Assembly (NCBI GenBank): GCA_963578705.1
Contig: CAUZDT010000007.1
Coordinates: 1-29,949 of the forward strand
From: UBA8886 sp963578705
GTDB taxonomy: Archaea; Thermoplasmatota; Poseidoniia; MGIII; CG-Epi1
DNA: 29,949 nucleotides
Reading direction: 5' to 3'
This document shows positions 1 through 7,454 of this stretch, piece by piece. Both the position numbers and the translations under genes were made by a program. The stretch's first letter is position 1; each line of letters starts with the position of its first letter. A model generated the notes under the pieces. It did not search any database, had not been told where the DNA came from, and was given only the letters and a program-made list of their open reading frames with translations.

Positions 1-2006
1 ACGTCAAGGAGTGTGATGACGATATTATCGGCCTGCTCGACGACGCGGGGCGGCTCTACCGCACCGAGGATTACACCCACGACTACCCCCACTGCTGGCG
101 CACCGACCAGCCACTGCTCTACTACGCCATGGATTCGTGGTTCGTGCGGATGACCGCCGTGCGGGAGCGCCTGCTGGAGCACAACGCGCAGGTCGAATGG
201 GCGCCGACGTGGGTCGGCGAGAAGCGATTTGGCGAGTGGATTGAGAACGTCAAGGACTGGGCCATCAGCCGCGAGCGGTTCTGGGGCACGCCGCTGCCGG
301 TCTGGCGCTGCGAGTGCGGCCACCAGCACTGCATCGGCTCGCGCGCCGAGCTGCGCGAGCTGGCGCTTGACCCTGCTACCGTTCCCAAAGATTTGCACCG
401 CCCCTACATCGATGCGGTGAAGTTGCGGTGCGGCGAGTGCGGCGGCGAGATGACGCGCGAGCCGTTCGTGATGGATTGCTGGTTCGACTCGGGCTGCGCC
501 AGCTTCGCGCAATGGCACTATCCCTTCGCGGAGGACGGGAAATTCGAGGCGAATTTCCCGGTCGACTACATCTGCGAGGGGGTCGACCAGACGCGCGGCT
601 GGTTCTACTCGCTGCTGGCGGTCGCGACCGTGGTCTTCGACTCGCCCAGCTACCGCAGCTGCCTATCGCTGGGGCTGATTCTGGACCACGAAGGCAAGAA
701 AATGTCCAAGTCGCGCGGCAACATCGTCAACCCGTGGGACCATTTCGACTGCGAGGGTGCCGATACCGTGCGCTGGTATATGGTGACGGCGGGCGCCCCG
801 TGGGCCGAGCTGCGCTTCGACCCGCAGGGACTGCGGGAAACCTTCGCGCGCTACTTCCTGACGTTGTGGAACACCTACCGCTTCCACGCCGACTACGCCG
901 CGCTCGACGACTTCGACCCGGGCGCAGAGCCGCCCCCGCTGGCGCCGCTTGACCGCTGGGCGCTCTCGCGGCTCTCCTCCGTGGTCGAGGAATACACGGC
1001 GCTTTTCGAGCGGTGGCGCTTCCACCGCGCGGCGCGGCTGCTGGAGGAGTTTGTCGTCGACGACGTCAGCAACTGGTATGTGCGGCGGTCGCGGCGGCGG
1101 CTCTGGAGCGACGCCGCATCGGAAGATAAAGCGGCCTGCCAGCACACGCTGCACACGCTACTCGCGACCGTTTGCCGGCTGATGGCGCCGATTGCGCCCT
1201 ACATGAGCGACCACATCCACCACGCGCTGGCGGGCAGCAGCGTCCATCTCGCCGACTGGCCGGCGCCCGCGGAGCGCGACGTCGCGCTCGAGGAGCAGAT
1301 GGCGCTGGTGCGCGCGCTGGCCGAAGCGGGGCGCCGCGTGCGCGCCGAGTCGCAGCGGCGGCAGCGGCTGCCGTGCCGCGCCGGCTGGATTGTGGGCGGC
1401 CCCGACATCGCGCAGTTCCATTCGCTGCTGGCGGAGGAGCTGAACGTCGAATCACTGGCGGTCGAGCCGGAGCTGGGGAAGTTCCAGCAGGTCGAGCTGC
1501 GCCCCAATTTCGGCACGCTCGGCGCGAAGGTCAAGGGCGACCTGCACGCCGTCAAGGCGGCGCTCGAAGCGCTCGACCCCGAGGAGGGCGCCGCGGCGCT
1601 CGAGGCGGGCCAGCTAGAGCTGGCCGGCCACGCTATTGCACCGGAGGACGTCGAGCTGCTGCGTGTCGAGCGTCCCGGCTTCGCCGCCGCGACGCTCGAT
1701 TCAGGCGTTTCCCTGGTGTTCGACATGGCGGTCGACGACGCGCTGCTCTCGAAGGGGCTGGCGCGCGAAATCACCCGCCACGTGCAGGCGCAGCGCAAGG
1801 CGCTCGATTTGGCAATCGAGGACCGCATCGCGCTCGAGGTGTGGCTGCCCGACGGCGCGCCTAAACTGGCCGCCGTCGACTGGGGATGGGTGCAATCGGA
1901 GACCCGCACCGCCGACGCAAAGCTGCACCGCAAGGCGGCGCCGAAGCGCGCGGAGCGCTTCGAGGTCGACGGCGTCGCGCTGGGCTTCACCGCCCGCCAC
2001 GCTTAA
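1..2006 (+). CDS. ileS: isoleucyl-tRNA synthetase, 3' part (5' end outside window)
   Basis: Class I aminoacyl-tRNA synthetase that charges tRNA-Ile in the cytoplasm. The frame is open from base 3, so about 667 C-terminal residues are present and the editing domain and N-terminus are missing. Visible marks are the YPHCWRTDQPL stretch just inside the window, a GVDQTRGWFYSLL segment, and the KMSKS ATP-binding loop at 699-713. Two Cys pairs (CECGHQHC near 310-333 and CGEC near 430) look like the zinc knuckle of archaeal/eukaryotic-type IleRS. The C-terminal third is the usual helical anticodon-binding region plus an appended domain. The TAA stop at 2004-2006 lies within a CTTAAG that may serve as the TATA element of the next gene. 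The family is certain; IleRS rather than ValRS or LeuRS is judged from the EGVDQTRGWF and YPHCWR wording. Confidence 0.95.
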   Translation, partial: VKECDDDIIGLLDDAGRLYRTEDYTHDYPHCWRTDQPLLYYAMDSWFVRMTAVRERLLEHNAQVEWAPTWVGEKRFGEWIENVKDWAISRERFWGTPLPVWRCECGHQHCIGSRAELRELALDPATVPKDLHRPYIDAVKLRCGECGGEMTREPFVMDCWFDSGCASFAQWHYPFAEDGKFEANFPVDYICEGVDQTRGWFYSLLAVATVVFDSPSYRSCLSLGLILDHEGKKMSKSRGNIVNPWDHFDCEGADTVRWYMVTAGAPWAELRFDPQGLRETFARYFLTLWNTYRFHADYAALDDFDPGAEPPPLAPLDRWALSRLSSVVEEYTALFERWRFHRAARLLEEFVVDDVSNWYVRRSRRRLWSDAASEDKAACQHTLHTLLATVCRLMAPIAPYMSDHIHHALAGSSVHLADWPAPAERDVALEEQMALVRALAEAGRRVRAESQRRQRLPCRAGWIVGGPDIAQFHSLLAEELNVESLAVEPELGKFQQVELRPNFGTLGAKVKGDLHAVKAALEALDPEEGAAALEAGQLELAGHAIAPEDVELLRVERPGFAAATLDSGVSLVFDMAVDDALLSKGLAREITRHVQAQRKALDLAIEDRIALEVWLPDGAPKLAAVDWGWVQSETRTADAKLHRKAAPKRAERFEVDGVALGFTARHA

Positions 2007-2030
2007 GCGGCGGCGGAGCCTGTGGGCACG

Positions 2031-2552
2031 ATGGAGTTCCGCAAGGCGACCGACAGCGAAATCGTCGCCGGCGCGGTCGCGACGCTCGAAGCTTCGGGCC
2101 ACGTCGGGACACAGGGCGAAATGCTGCGGCGGGTGCTGGCGCGGCTCCACGAAGAGGATGGCGAGTTCCGGCTCGGCGCCGAACGGATGCGGCGGGTGCT
2201 GGTGCACTCCGGCCGCGTCAAGCTCGACATCCGCACCCGCTCAGTCGGCGCGGCGCCCGAGCCTGACGATACCGACCTGCGGCGGATGGGCATGCGCTAC
2301 GACCCGGTCGTCAAGCGCTGGCGCCGCGTCCGCGAAGGGGATGACCTTACGGGGCACCACCACCACCGCGGCGAGTTCGCCGCCCCCGGCGTCCCGTGCC
2401 CGGTCTGCCGCAAGCCACTGGCGAAGGTGCACAACGCGACGCTCTCGGGCGGCCGCGTCGCCATCGGCTTCCGCTGCCCGCTCTGCCGCTACATGACGGG
2501 ACACCGCTGGCGCGAGCCGGCGCGCTACGGCTTCTCGCTGCGGGAGGGGTGA
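2031..2552 (+). CDS. conserved hypothetical zinc-ribbon protein
   Basis: A 173-residue protein of unknown function. The N-terminal ~70 residues are charged and helical, followed by a short basic beta-like stretch, and resemble a winged-helix fold (inference). A linker with four consecutive histidines (about 109-112) leads to a C-terminal zinc ribbon with CPVC (C123, C126) and CPLC (C149, C152). Zinc ribbon plus possible HTH suggests nucleic-acid binding. A GTG at 2022 would add three residues; I chose the ATG at 2031 because a TATA-like CTTAAG (2002-2007) sits 26 bp upstream, as for other genes here. Its TGA overlaps the ATG of the nuclease gene (TGATG), so the two are probably translationally coupled. 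Confidence 0.75.
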   Translation: MEFRKATDSEIVAGAVATLEASGHVGTQGEMLRRVLARLHEEDGEFRLGAERMRRVLVHSGRVKLDIRTRSVGAAPEPDDTDLRRMGMRYDPVVKRWRRVREGDDLTGHHHHRGEFAAPGVPCPVCRKPLAKVHNATLSGGRVAIGFRCPLCRYMTGHRWREPARYGFSLREG

Positions 2553-3544
2553 TGCAGGTTTTCGCGCACGGCGGCATCTGCGTCTCCGACGGCAAGGGGG
2601 CGGTCTACCTTGACCCGTCGCGCGGCCGCCCCGACGGGGTGGTGACGCACGCGCACTCCGACCACCTGCGGCCGCGGACGCACATGACACCGGCGACAGC
2701 CGAGGTGATGCACGCGCGCACCGGCAGCCGCAAGGCTCAGCTGCACGGCTACCGCGAGCCGTTCACCGTGCGCGGCATCGAGGTCGAATTCTACGACGCC
2801 GGCCACGTCATCGGCAGCGCAATGGTCACGGTCGACGGCGGACGCGTGCTCTACACCGGCGACTTCAATCCCTACGGCAGCATCACCGCCGGCCGCGCCG
2901 AGCCACAACGGTGCGAGACGCTGGTAATCGAGGCGACTTACGGCAAGCCGGAGCAGGTGCTGCCGCCGCGCCAGCGCGTGCTGCGCGACCTACAGGGGTG
3001 GATGCTGGCGGTCGCGGCCAACGGCGGCGGCATCGTCGGCGCATACACGCTCGGCAAGGCGCAGGAGGTGGTCGCGGCCGCCAACGCCGTCGGACTGCGC
3101 CCCGCGGTCTCCGACGAGGTGGGCGAGGTGTGCGATATCTACATCGCGCACGACGTACCGCTGGAATACGACCGCTTCACGGCGCTCTCGCCCGAGCAGC
3201 GCGCCGCGCCGGGGATGCTCGTGACGTCATCGACCGCAACCAGCGGCCGCCGCCCCGACGCGGTCGTGCTCGAGCTGCGGCAGCGCGGCGCGCACACCGC
3301 GCGCGTCTCCGGCTGGTGCGCCTTCGCGCCGTGGGCGCTGCGCGGCGTCGACGCAGGGTTCCCGATGAGCGACCACGCCGACTTCGCCGGGCTGCTCAAC
3401 TTTGTCGAGGCGTGCGCACCGCAACAGGTCTACACGGTCCACGGCGCGCAGAGCGAGCTGGCGCGCGAAATCCGCAAGCGGCTGGGGATACCTGCACAGC
3501 CACTCCCCGAGCGGGGGGAAACGACGTTGGAGGAATTTACGTGA
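2552..3544 (+). CDS. metallo-beta-lactamase/beta-CASP-type nuclease (COG1236-like)
   Basis: A 330-residue protein of the metallo-beta-lactamase fold with beta-CASP-like features, related to RNA 3'-end processing exonucleases and ligase-associated DNA exonucleases. Metal-binding motifs in order: HAHSDH (H33, H35, D37, H38), GHVIGS (H85), YTGDF (D104), and late motifs SDHADF (about 273-278) and VHG (H297). There are no KH domains, unlike the long archaeal CPSF-type proteins, so this is the short form. Whether the substrate is RNA or DNA cannot be read from sequence. The ATG overlaps the preceding stop by one base and the TGA overlaps the GTG of gpmA (GTGA), so the gene sits in a tightly coupled operon with the zinc-ribbon protein. 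Confidence 0.85.
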   Translation: MQVFAHGGICVSDGKGAVYLDPSRGRPDGVVTHAHSDHLRPRTHMTPATAEVMHARTGSRKAQLHGYREPFTVRGIEVEFYDAGHVIGSAMVTVDGGRVLYTGDFNPYGSITAGRAEPQRCETLVIEATYGKPEQVLPPRQRVLRDLQGWMLAVAANGGGIVGAYTLGKAQEVVAAANAVGLRPAVSDEVGEVCDIYIAHDVPLEYDRFTALSPEQRAAPGMLVTSSTATSGRRPDAVVLELRQRGAHTARVSGWCAFAPWALRGVDAGFPMSDHADFAGLLNFVEACAPQQVYTVHGAQSELAREIRKRLGIPAQPLPERGETTLEEFT

Positions 3545-4191
3545 GCGAAGGCAAGCTGGTGCTGGTGCGCCACGGGCTCTCGACCTACAACTACGAGAAC
3601 CGGTTTACCGGCTGGAAGGACGTGCCGCTCAACGCGCAGGGCATCACCGAGGCGGAGCAAGCGGCAGCGCTGCTGCACGATACGCAATTCGGCATCGCAT
3701 TCACATCGATGCTGGTGCGCGCGCAGCACACGCTCGACATCATGCTCACCGGCCTCGGGCAGGAGGACATCCCGGTCGAGCGCGACCTGGCGCTCAACGA
3801 GCGCAACTACGGCGACCTTATCGGGCAGAACAAGGCCGAGGCGGCGGAGCGCTTCGGGGCGGAGCAGGTGCACCAGTGGCGCCGCAGCTTCGACGTCGCG
3901 CCACCGGGCGGCGAGTCGCTGAAGGAGACGGGCGACCGCGCGATTCCCTACCTGCGCGACCGCATCCTGCCGGAAGTCATGGCGGGGCGCAACGTGCTGG
4001 TGAGCGCGCACGGAAACTCGATTCGCGCCATCGTGATGCATCTGCTCGACTACAGCCCGGCGCAAATCCTGCAGACCGAAATCGGCTGGTGCGAGCCGTG
4101 GGTCTTCAGCTTTGGCGACGACGGGGCGGTGGTGGACCTGCAGGTCATCCCACACCCCGGTGTCGAAAGCATGAGCCGGCTACCGCAGTAG
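3541..4191 (+). CDS. gpmA: 2,3-bisphosphoglycerate-dependent phosphoglycerate mutase
   Basis: Interconverts 3- and 2-phosphoglycerate in glycolysis and gluconeogenesis through a phosphohistidine intermediate. The 216-residue protein has the phosphate-acceptor motif VRHGLSTYN (R10, H11) followed by the diagnostic NRFTGWKD, then R60, the ERNYGDL segment (E87) and a second catalytic histidine in AHGNS (H157). Length and wording match the cofactor-dependent (dPGM) family rather than the cofactor-independent apgM form common in Archaea. The GTG start overlaps the previous TGA. A GGAGG-like stretch ending about 8 bases upstream (ttggagg) can act as ribosome binding site. The operon partners are unrelated in pathway, so co-transcription may only reflect compaction. 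Confidence 0.93.
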   Translation: MSEGKLVLVRHGLSTYNYENRFTGWKDVPLNAQGITEAEQAAALLHDTQFGIAFTSMLVRAQHTLDIMLTGLGQEDIPVERDLALNERNYGDLIGQNKAEAAERFGAEQVHQWRRSFDVAPPGGESLKETGDRAIPYLRDRILPEVMAGRNVLVSAHGNSIRAIVMHLLDYSPAQILQTEIGWCEPWVFSFGDDGAVVDLQVIPHPGVESMSRLPQ

Positions 4192-4222
4192 CGGGTCGCA
4201 GCAGGCTACTGGCGGGCGCGAC

Positions 4223-4504
4223 TCACTCGCGCGACTCTGACCAGGCCTTGACATGCTTCAGGTTGCCGCGCGTCGGGCGCAACTTCAGTTCACGGCCCCA
4301 TTCATCCTTCAGGATAACGTAGTCCTTGCGCGGGACGAAGCGCGCCGAGACGAAGTAGCCGGACTCGGACTTGAACTGGATTTCTAGCACCTTGCCCTCA
4401 TCCTCGTCGTCGCTCCAGGACAGCGGATAGCCCAGCCCTTCGTAATGGCTGGAAATCGCATCCATGAATTTCTGGACCGGACTCTTTGAGACTGCTTCGC
4501 TCAT
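4223..4504 (-). CDS. small hypothetical protein
   Basis: A 93-residue protein with no family I recognise. A short Ser/Lys N-terminus leads to a helix, then alternating hydrophobic/charged strands (KVLEIQF, GYFVSARF, DYVILKD) and a basic, Lys/Arg-rich C-terminus, so a small alpha/beta fold is likely. No signal peptide or cysteines. It is convergent with gpmA (31 bases apart) and divergent from tRNA-Gln. The ATG at 4504 is preceded on the minus strand by a TATA-like CATTAAAAC at 4533-4541, about 33 bp away, leaving a leader of a few bases. Confidence 0.7.
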   Translation of the reverse strand: MSEAVSKSPVQKFMDAISSHYEGLGYPLSWSDDEDEGKVLEIQFKSESGYFVSARFVPRKDYVILKDEWGRELKLRPTRGNLKHVKAWSESRE

Positions 4505-4557
4505 GTTGACTGCTGCGCGCACGCAGACTGCGAGTTTTAATGGTTGCGCGGGGGCGC

Positions 4558-4565
4558 TTCTATAA
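4558..4565 (+). promoter_or_regulatory. TATA box of tRNA-Gln
   Basis: TTCTATAA centred 27 bp upstream of the first base of tRNA-Gln, the normal archaeal TBP-site spacing if transcription starts at or near the mature 5' end. Confidence 0.6.
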
Positions 4566-4588
4566 CCCGCGCCTGCTCGACGGCAGGC

Positions 4589-4664
4589 AGCCCCGTGGTG
4601 TAGCGGTCCAGCATGCAGGCCTTTGGAGCCTGTGACCCAGGTTCGAATCCTGGCGGGGCTACCA
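4589..4664 (+). tRNA. tRNA-Gln (anticodon TTG, 4623-4625)
   Basis: Full cloverleaf. The seven-pair acceptor stem AGCCCCG/CGGGGCT is perfect. The D stem GTGT/GCAT uses two wobble pairs. The anticodon stem CAGGC/GCCTG closes a CTTTGGA loop with anticodon TTG (decodes CAA, and CAG by wobble). The variable loop is short, and the T arm is CCAGG-TTCGAAT-CCTGG. Discriminator A and a genomically encoded CCA follow (4662-4664), unlike tRNA-Lys in this window. No intron. Confidence 0.96.
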
Positions 4665-4707
4665 TATACGGGCAAAGACGACTAAACCAGCCTTGCTCGT
4701 GAAAAGT

Positions 4708-4715
4708 TCTATAGC
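4708..4715 (+). promoter_or_regulatory. TATA-like element of the M28 peptidase gene
   Basis: TTCTATAG centred about 25 bp before the GTG start at 4736, consistent with a leaderless transcript starting at the start codon. No Shine-Dalgarno precedes the GTG. Confidence 0.5.
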
Positions 4716-4735
4716 GCACCCCCTCTTCAAAATCC

Positions 4736-5905
4736 GTGAAGGCTGCCGCTGTCACACTGTCGCTCGCCCTGCTACTGGTGCTGGCAGCGCTGCCGGTCGC
4801 CTCGCCGGGAAACAGTGCAGCGGCGGAGCCTTCGGACGAGCGGGTCTACGAGCTCGTCGACACCATCTCCGACTGGTACCGCTACCTCGACACCCCCGGC
4901 CACCATGCGGCGGAAGCGTTCATCGCCGAAACCATGGAAGGCTACGGCCTGGAGGTGTACCGCCAGGAATTCACCGTCAACCAGGGCGGGCAGCAGCTGG
5001 ACGCCGTCAACGTCGTCGGCTACTACGAGGGCAAGGACCCGAATACGTGGCTGGTCCTAGGCGGGCACTACGACGCCACCATCACCAGCGACTCGGGCGC
5101 CTACGACAACGCCGTCGGCACCGCCACCGTACTGGAGCTGGCGCGCTACTTCACGCAGGAAGTCGAGACGCAGCCGGAAATCTCACTGGTCTTCGGCGCC
5201 TGGGACTCGGAAGAAGAGGGCGGGCAGGGTTCGCAGCTTTTCGTCGAGTCGGCCGGAGGCAACGCGACGGTGCTGGCGAACCTGAATTTCGACATGTTCG
5301 GACTCTCCTACCCCATCCCGAACCGCGCCAGCCTCTCGCCGCTCTGCGATGAAGAATTTTTCAAGCTCTACCTCTACACCTCTCCAATCGAGGACTTCTC
5401 CGGCTACACGGACTACGAATACGACAACCAGACTAGGGCCAACTTCTCGATGCTGCGCAAGGCGCTGGAGCAGGTTGCCTACGATGAGCTGGCGCTCCCG
5501 CCCGAGTGGGTACTGGCTGTCGATGACACCGAGACCAACTCCGACCAGCGCTCGTTCATCCGCGCCGGCATCCCCGCCATCTGGTTCCGCGGCATGCACG
5601 AGTACGCCTGGGAGGAGGGCGACGCGTGCGAGCAGACCTTCAAACACTTCTCGACCGACCGGCTCGAGTCGCTCGAGCTCATCGCCGGCTCGCACGCCAA
5701 CCTGCTGGCGGGATTCCAGACCGGACTGGATATCGCGTCAGGGCTGGTAACGGAGCTGGCGTATGGTGACCCCCCGGCGCCCGTCGCCAGCGAAGAGGGC
5801 AACGGGGCGGCCGGGACCGTGCTGGCGCTGCTCGTCATCACTGTAGCGATCGCCGGGGTGGCGGCGCTGGCGCGCTGGCGGCAGGGGCGTCAGGCCAGCC
5901 CGTAG
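4736..5905 (+). CDS. secreted, membrane-anchored M28-family zinc peptidase
   Basis: Extracellular aminopeptidase/carboxypeptidase of the M28 co-catalytic zinc family, here 389 residues. Residues 1-30 form a signal peptide (hydrophobic core ALLLVLAALP, Ala-rich cleavage region). Zinc ligands appear in order: GGHYDA (H111, D113), YDNAVGTA (bridging D124), SEEEGG (catalytic E160, metal E161), NFDMFG (D186), and a late His in FKHFSTDRLES. After the catalytic domain a short linker leads to a single membrane helix (about 355-379, GTVLALLVITVAIAGVAAL) and a basic tail, so the enzyme is probably displayed outside and anchored by its C-terminus. The start is GTG at 4736, supported by the TATA at -25 and by the signal peptide beginning immediately. 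The 3' end overlaps the convergent M32 gene by 16 bases. A role in scavenging peptides fits the neighbouring M32 enzyme (inference). Confidence 0.9.
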   Translation: MKAAAVTLSLALLLVLAALPVASPGNSAAAEPSDERVYELVDTISDWYRYLDTPGHHAAEAFIAETMEGYGLEVYRQEFTVNQGGQQLDAVNVVGYYEGKDPNTWLVLGGHYDATITSDSGAYDNAVGTATVLELARYFTQEVETQPEISLVFGAWDSEEEGGQGSQLFVESAGGNATVLANLNFDMFGLSYPIPNRASLSPLCDEEFFKLYLYTSPIEDFSGYTDYEYDNQTRANFSMLRKALEQVAYDELALPPEWVLAVDDTETNSDQRSFIRAGIPAIWFRGMHEYAWEEGDACEQTFKHFSTDRLESLELIAGSHANLLAGFQTGLDIASGLVTELAYGDPPAPVASEEGNGAAGTVLALLVITVAIAGVAALARWRQGRQASP

Positions 5906-7380
5906 AGCGCCCCGAACTTCCCCTTCAGGTAGCGCACGAAAGCCTCTGCACCGGGCTCCACGCCGCTGGCGCGCTGCACCAGCTCCTCCGGCTCCCAGCG
6001 GCTGCCGTGGACGTGGATGTGGCTGCGCATCCATTCCAGCAGCGGTGCAGTTTCGCCCCGCGCAATCTGCCGTGGGAGGTCCGGGATATCGCGCAGCGTC
6101 GCTTCCCACAGCTGCGCCGCGTAGAGATTCCCGAGGGTATAGGTCGGGAAGTAGCCGATAGCGCCCATTGACCAGTGGATGTCCTGCAGGACGCCCTGCG
6201 CGTCGTTGGGCGGGGTGATGCCGAGGTATTTCTCCATGCGCGAGTTCCAGAACTGCGGCAGGTCGCCCACTGCGACTTCGCCGTTCACCAGCGCCTTCTC
6301 GACTTCGTAGCGCAGCATGATGTGCAGATTGTACGTGGCTTCATCCGCCTCGACCCGAATCAGCGACGGGTGGACGCAGTTCACCGCACGGTGAAGTGTG
6401 TCGAGGTCAAGGTCGCCGACGTGGGGGAACGTCTCGCGGAAATCAGGCAGCCAGTGTTCCCAGAACTCGCGGCTGCGGCCGACCAGGTTCTCCCACAGCC
6501 GTGACTGCGATTCGTGCACTCCGAGCGAGACGGCCTTGCCGAGCGGGGTGCCCTCGTTCTCCGCCAGCAGCCCCTGCTCGTAGAGCCCGTGGCCAGTCTC
6601 GTGCATCACGCCGTAAAGGCAGCCGAAGGGGAACGATTCGTCGTAGCGCGTCGTGAACCGCACGTCGCGCGGGCCGGCGCCGGAGCAGAAGGGGTGCGTC
6701 GACGTATCCATGCGCCCCGCATCGAAGTCGAACCCGATGGCAGCGGCGACACGCAGCGAGAACTCGCGCTGCCCCGCCTCGGGGAATGGCCCGCGCTCCA
6801 TGAACGACATGTCGGGCTGGTCGCAGCGGCCAATGACCTTCACCAGCGGGACAATTTCCTCGCGCAGCCCGGCGAAGAGCGGGTCGAGCTGCGCGACCGT
6901 CATCCCCGGCTCGTAATTGTCGAGCATCGCGTCGTAGATGTTGTCATCGTAGCCATAGTGCTCTGCCGCCCGGCATTGCAGCTCGACCATCTTCTCAAGC
7001 GCCGGCTGGAATTTCGCGAAGTCGTCCTCCGCGCGCGCCTCCTGCCACACCTGCAGCGCCAGCGACTTGTGCCGCGCGATTTCCTCGACCAGCTCGGCCG
7101 GCAGCTTCGTCGCCTTTTCCCACGCATGGCGCACCTCGCGCACATTGGCTGCCTCTCCCTCGTCGAGATCGGCGTCCCCGAGCTTTGCGAGCAGCTCGCC
7201 CATCACCGGGTCGACCAGCCGCGCGTGCGCCAGCCCCGAGAGAAACGCCAGCGACTCGGCGCGCAGCGCGCCACCCTTCGGCGGCATCATGGTTTCCTGG
7301 TCCCAGCCGAGCAGCCCACCGATGCTCTCGATAGTCGAGAGCTCCTTCACGCGAGCGATGAAATCGTCGTAGTCCGACAT
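5890..7380 (-). CDS. thermostable carboxypeptidase Taq family (M32)
   Basis: Cytoplasmic zinc metallocarboxypeptidase that removes C-terminal residues from peptides; 496 residues, the normal family length. The catalytic HETGH (HEXXH) is at residues 260-264 and the third-ligand motif HESQSR follows about 28 residues later. The N-terminal LLGWDQETMMPPKG and the downstream YNLHIMLRYEVE are typical of M32. No signal peptide, so it acts on internal or imported peptides, complementing the exported M28 peptidase on the facing strand. The ATG at 7380 has a TATA-like CTTTATC (plus-strand 7401-7408) centred 25 bp upstream, giving a leaderless transcript. Confidence 0.95.
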   Translation of the reverse strand: MSDYDDFIARVKELSTIESIGGLLGWDQETMMPPKGGALRAESLAFLSGLAHARLVDPVMGELLAKLGDADLDEGEAANVREVRHAWEKATKLPAELVEEIARHKSLALQVWQEARAEDDFAKFQPALEKMVELQCRAAEHYGYDDNIYDAMLDNYEPGMTVAQLDPLFAGLREEIVPLVKVIGRCDQPDMSFMERGPFPEAGQREFSLRVAAAIGFDFDAGRMDTSTHPFCSGAGPRDVRFTTRYDESFPFGCLYGVMHETGHGLYEQGLLAENEGTPLGKAVSLGVHESQSRLWENLVGRSREFWEHWLPDFRETFPHVGDLDLDTLHRAVNCVHPSLIRVEADEATYNLHIMLRYEVEKALVNGEVAVGDLPQFWNSRMEKYLGITPPNDAQGVLQDIHWSMGAIGYFPTYTLGNLYAAQLWEATLRDIPDLPRQIARGETAPLLEWMRSHIHVHGSRWEPEELVQRASGVEPGAEAFVRYLKGKFGALYGLA

Positions 7381-7400
7381 GCTCCCGCTATTGGCCCGGA

Positions 7401-7408
7401 GATAAAGG
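7401..7408 (-). promoter_or_regulatory. TATA box of the M32 carboxypeptidase gene
   Basis: On the minus strand the bases read CCTTTATC, centred 25 bp before the ATG at 7380. The divergent phosphatase gene shows only a weak GTATTT (7426-7431) at a similar distance from its own ATG. Confidence 0.5.
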
Positions 7409-7454
7409 GTTTGACGCGGGAAACCGTATTTGCGCCCGCGGCTGGTGGGGTGCG

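Noticed and set aside
3402..4322. 306-codon plus-strand ORF overlapping the nuclease and gpmA
   Set aside because: Shadow frame; gpmA and the nuclease have complete catalytic motifs in other frames.
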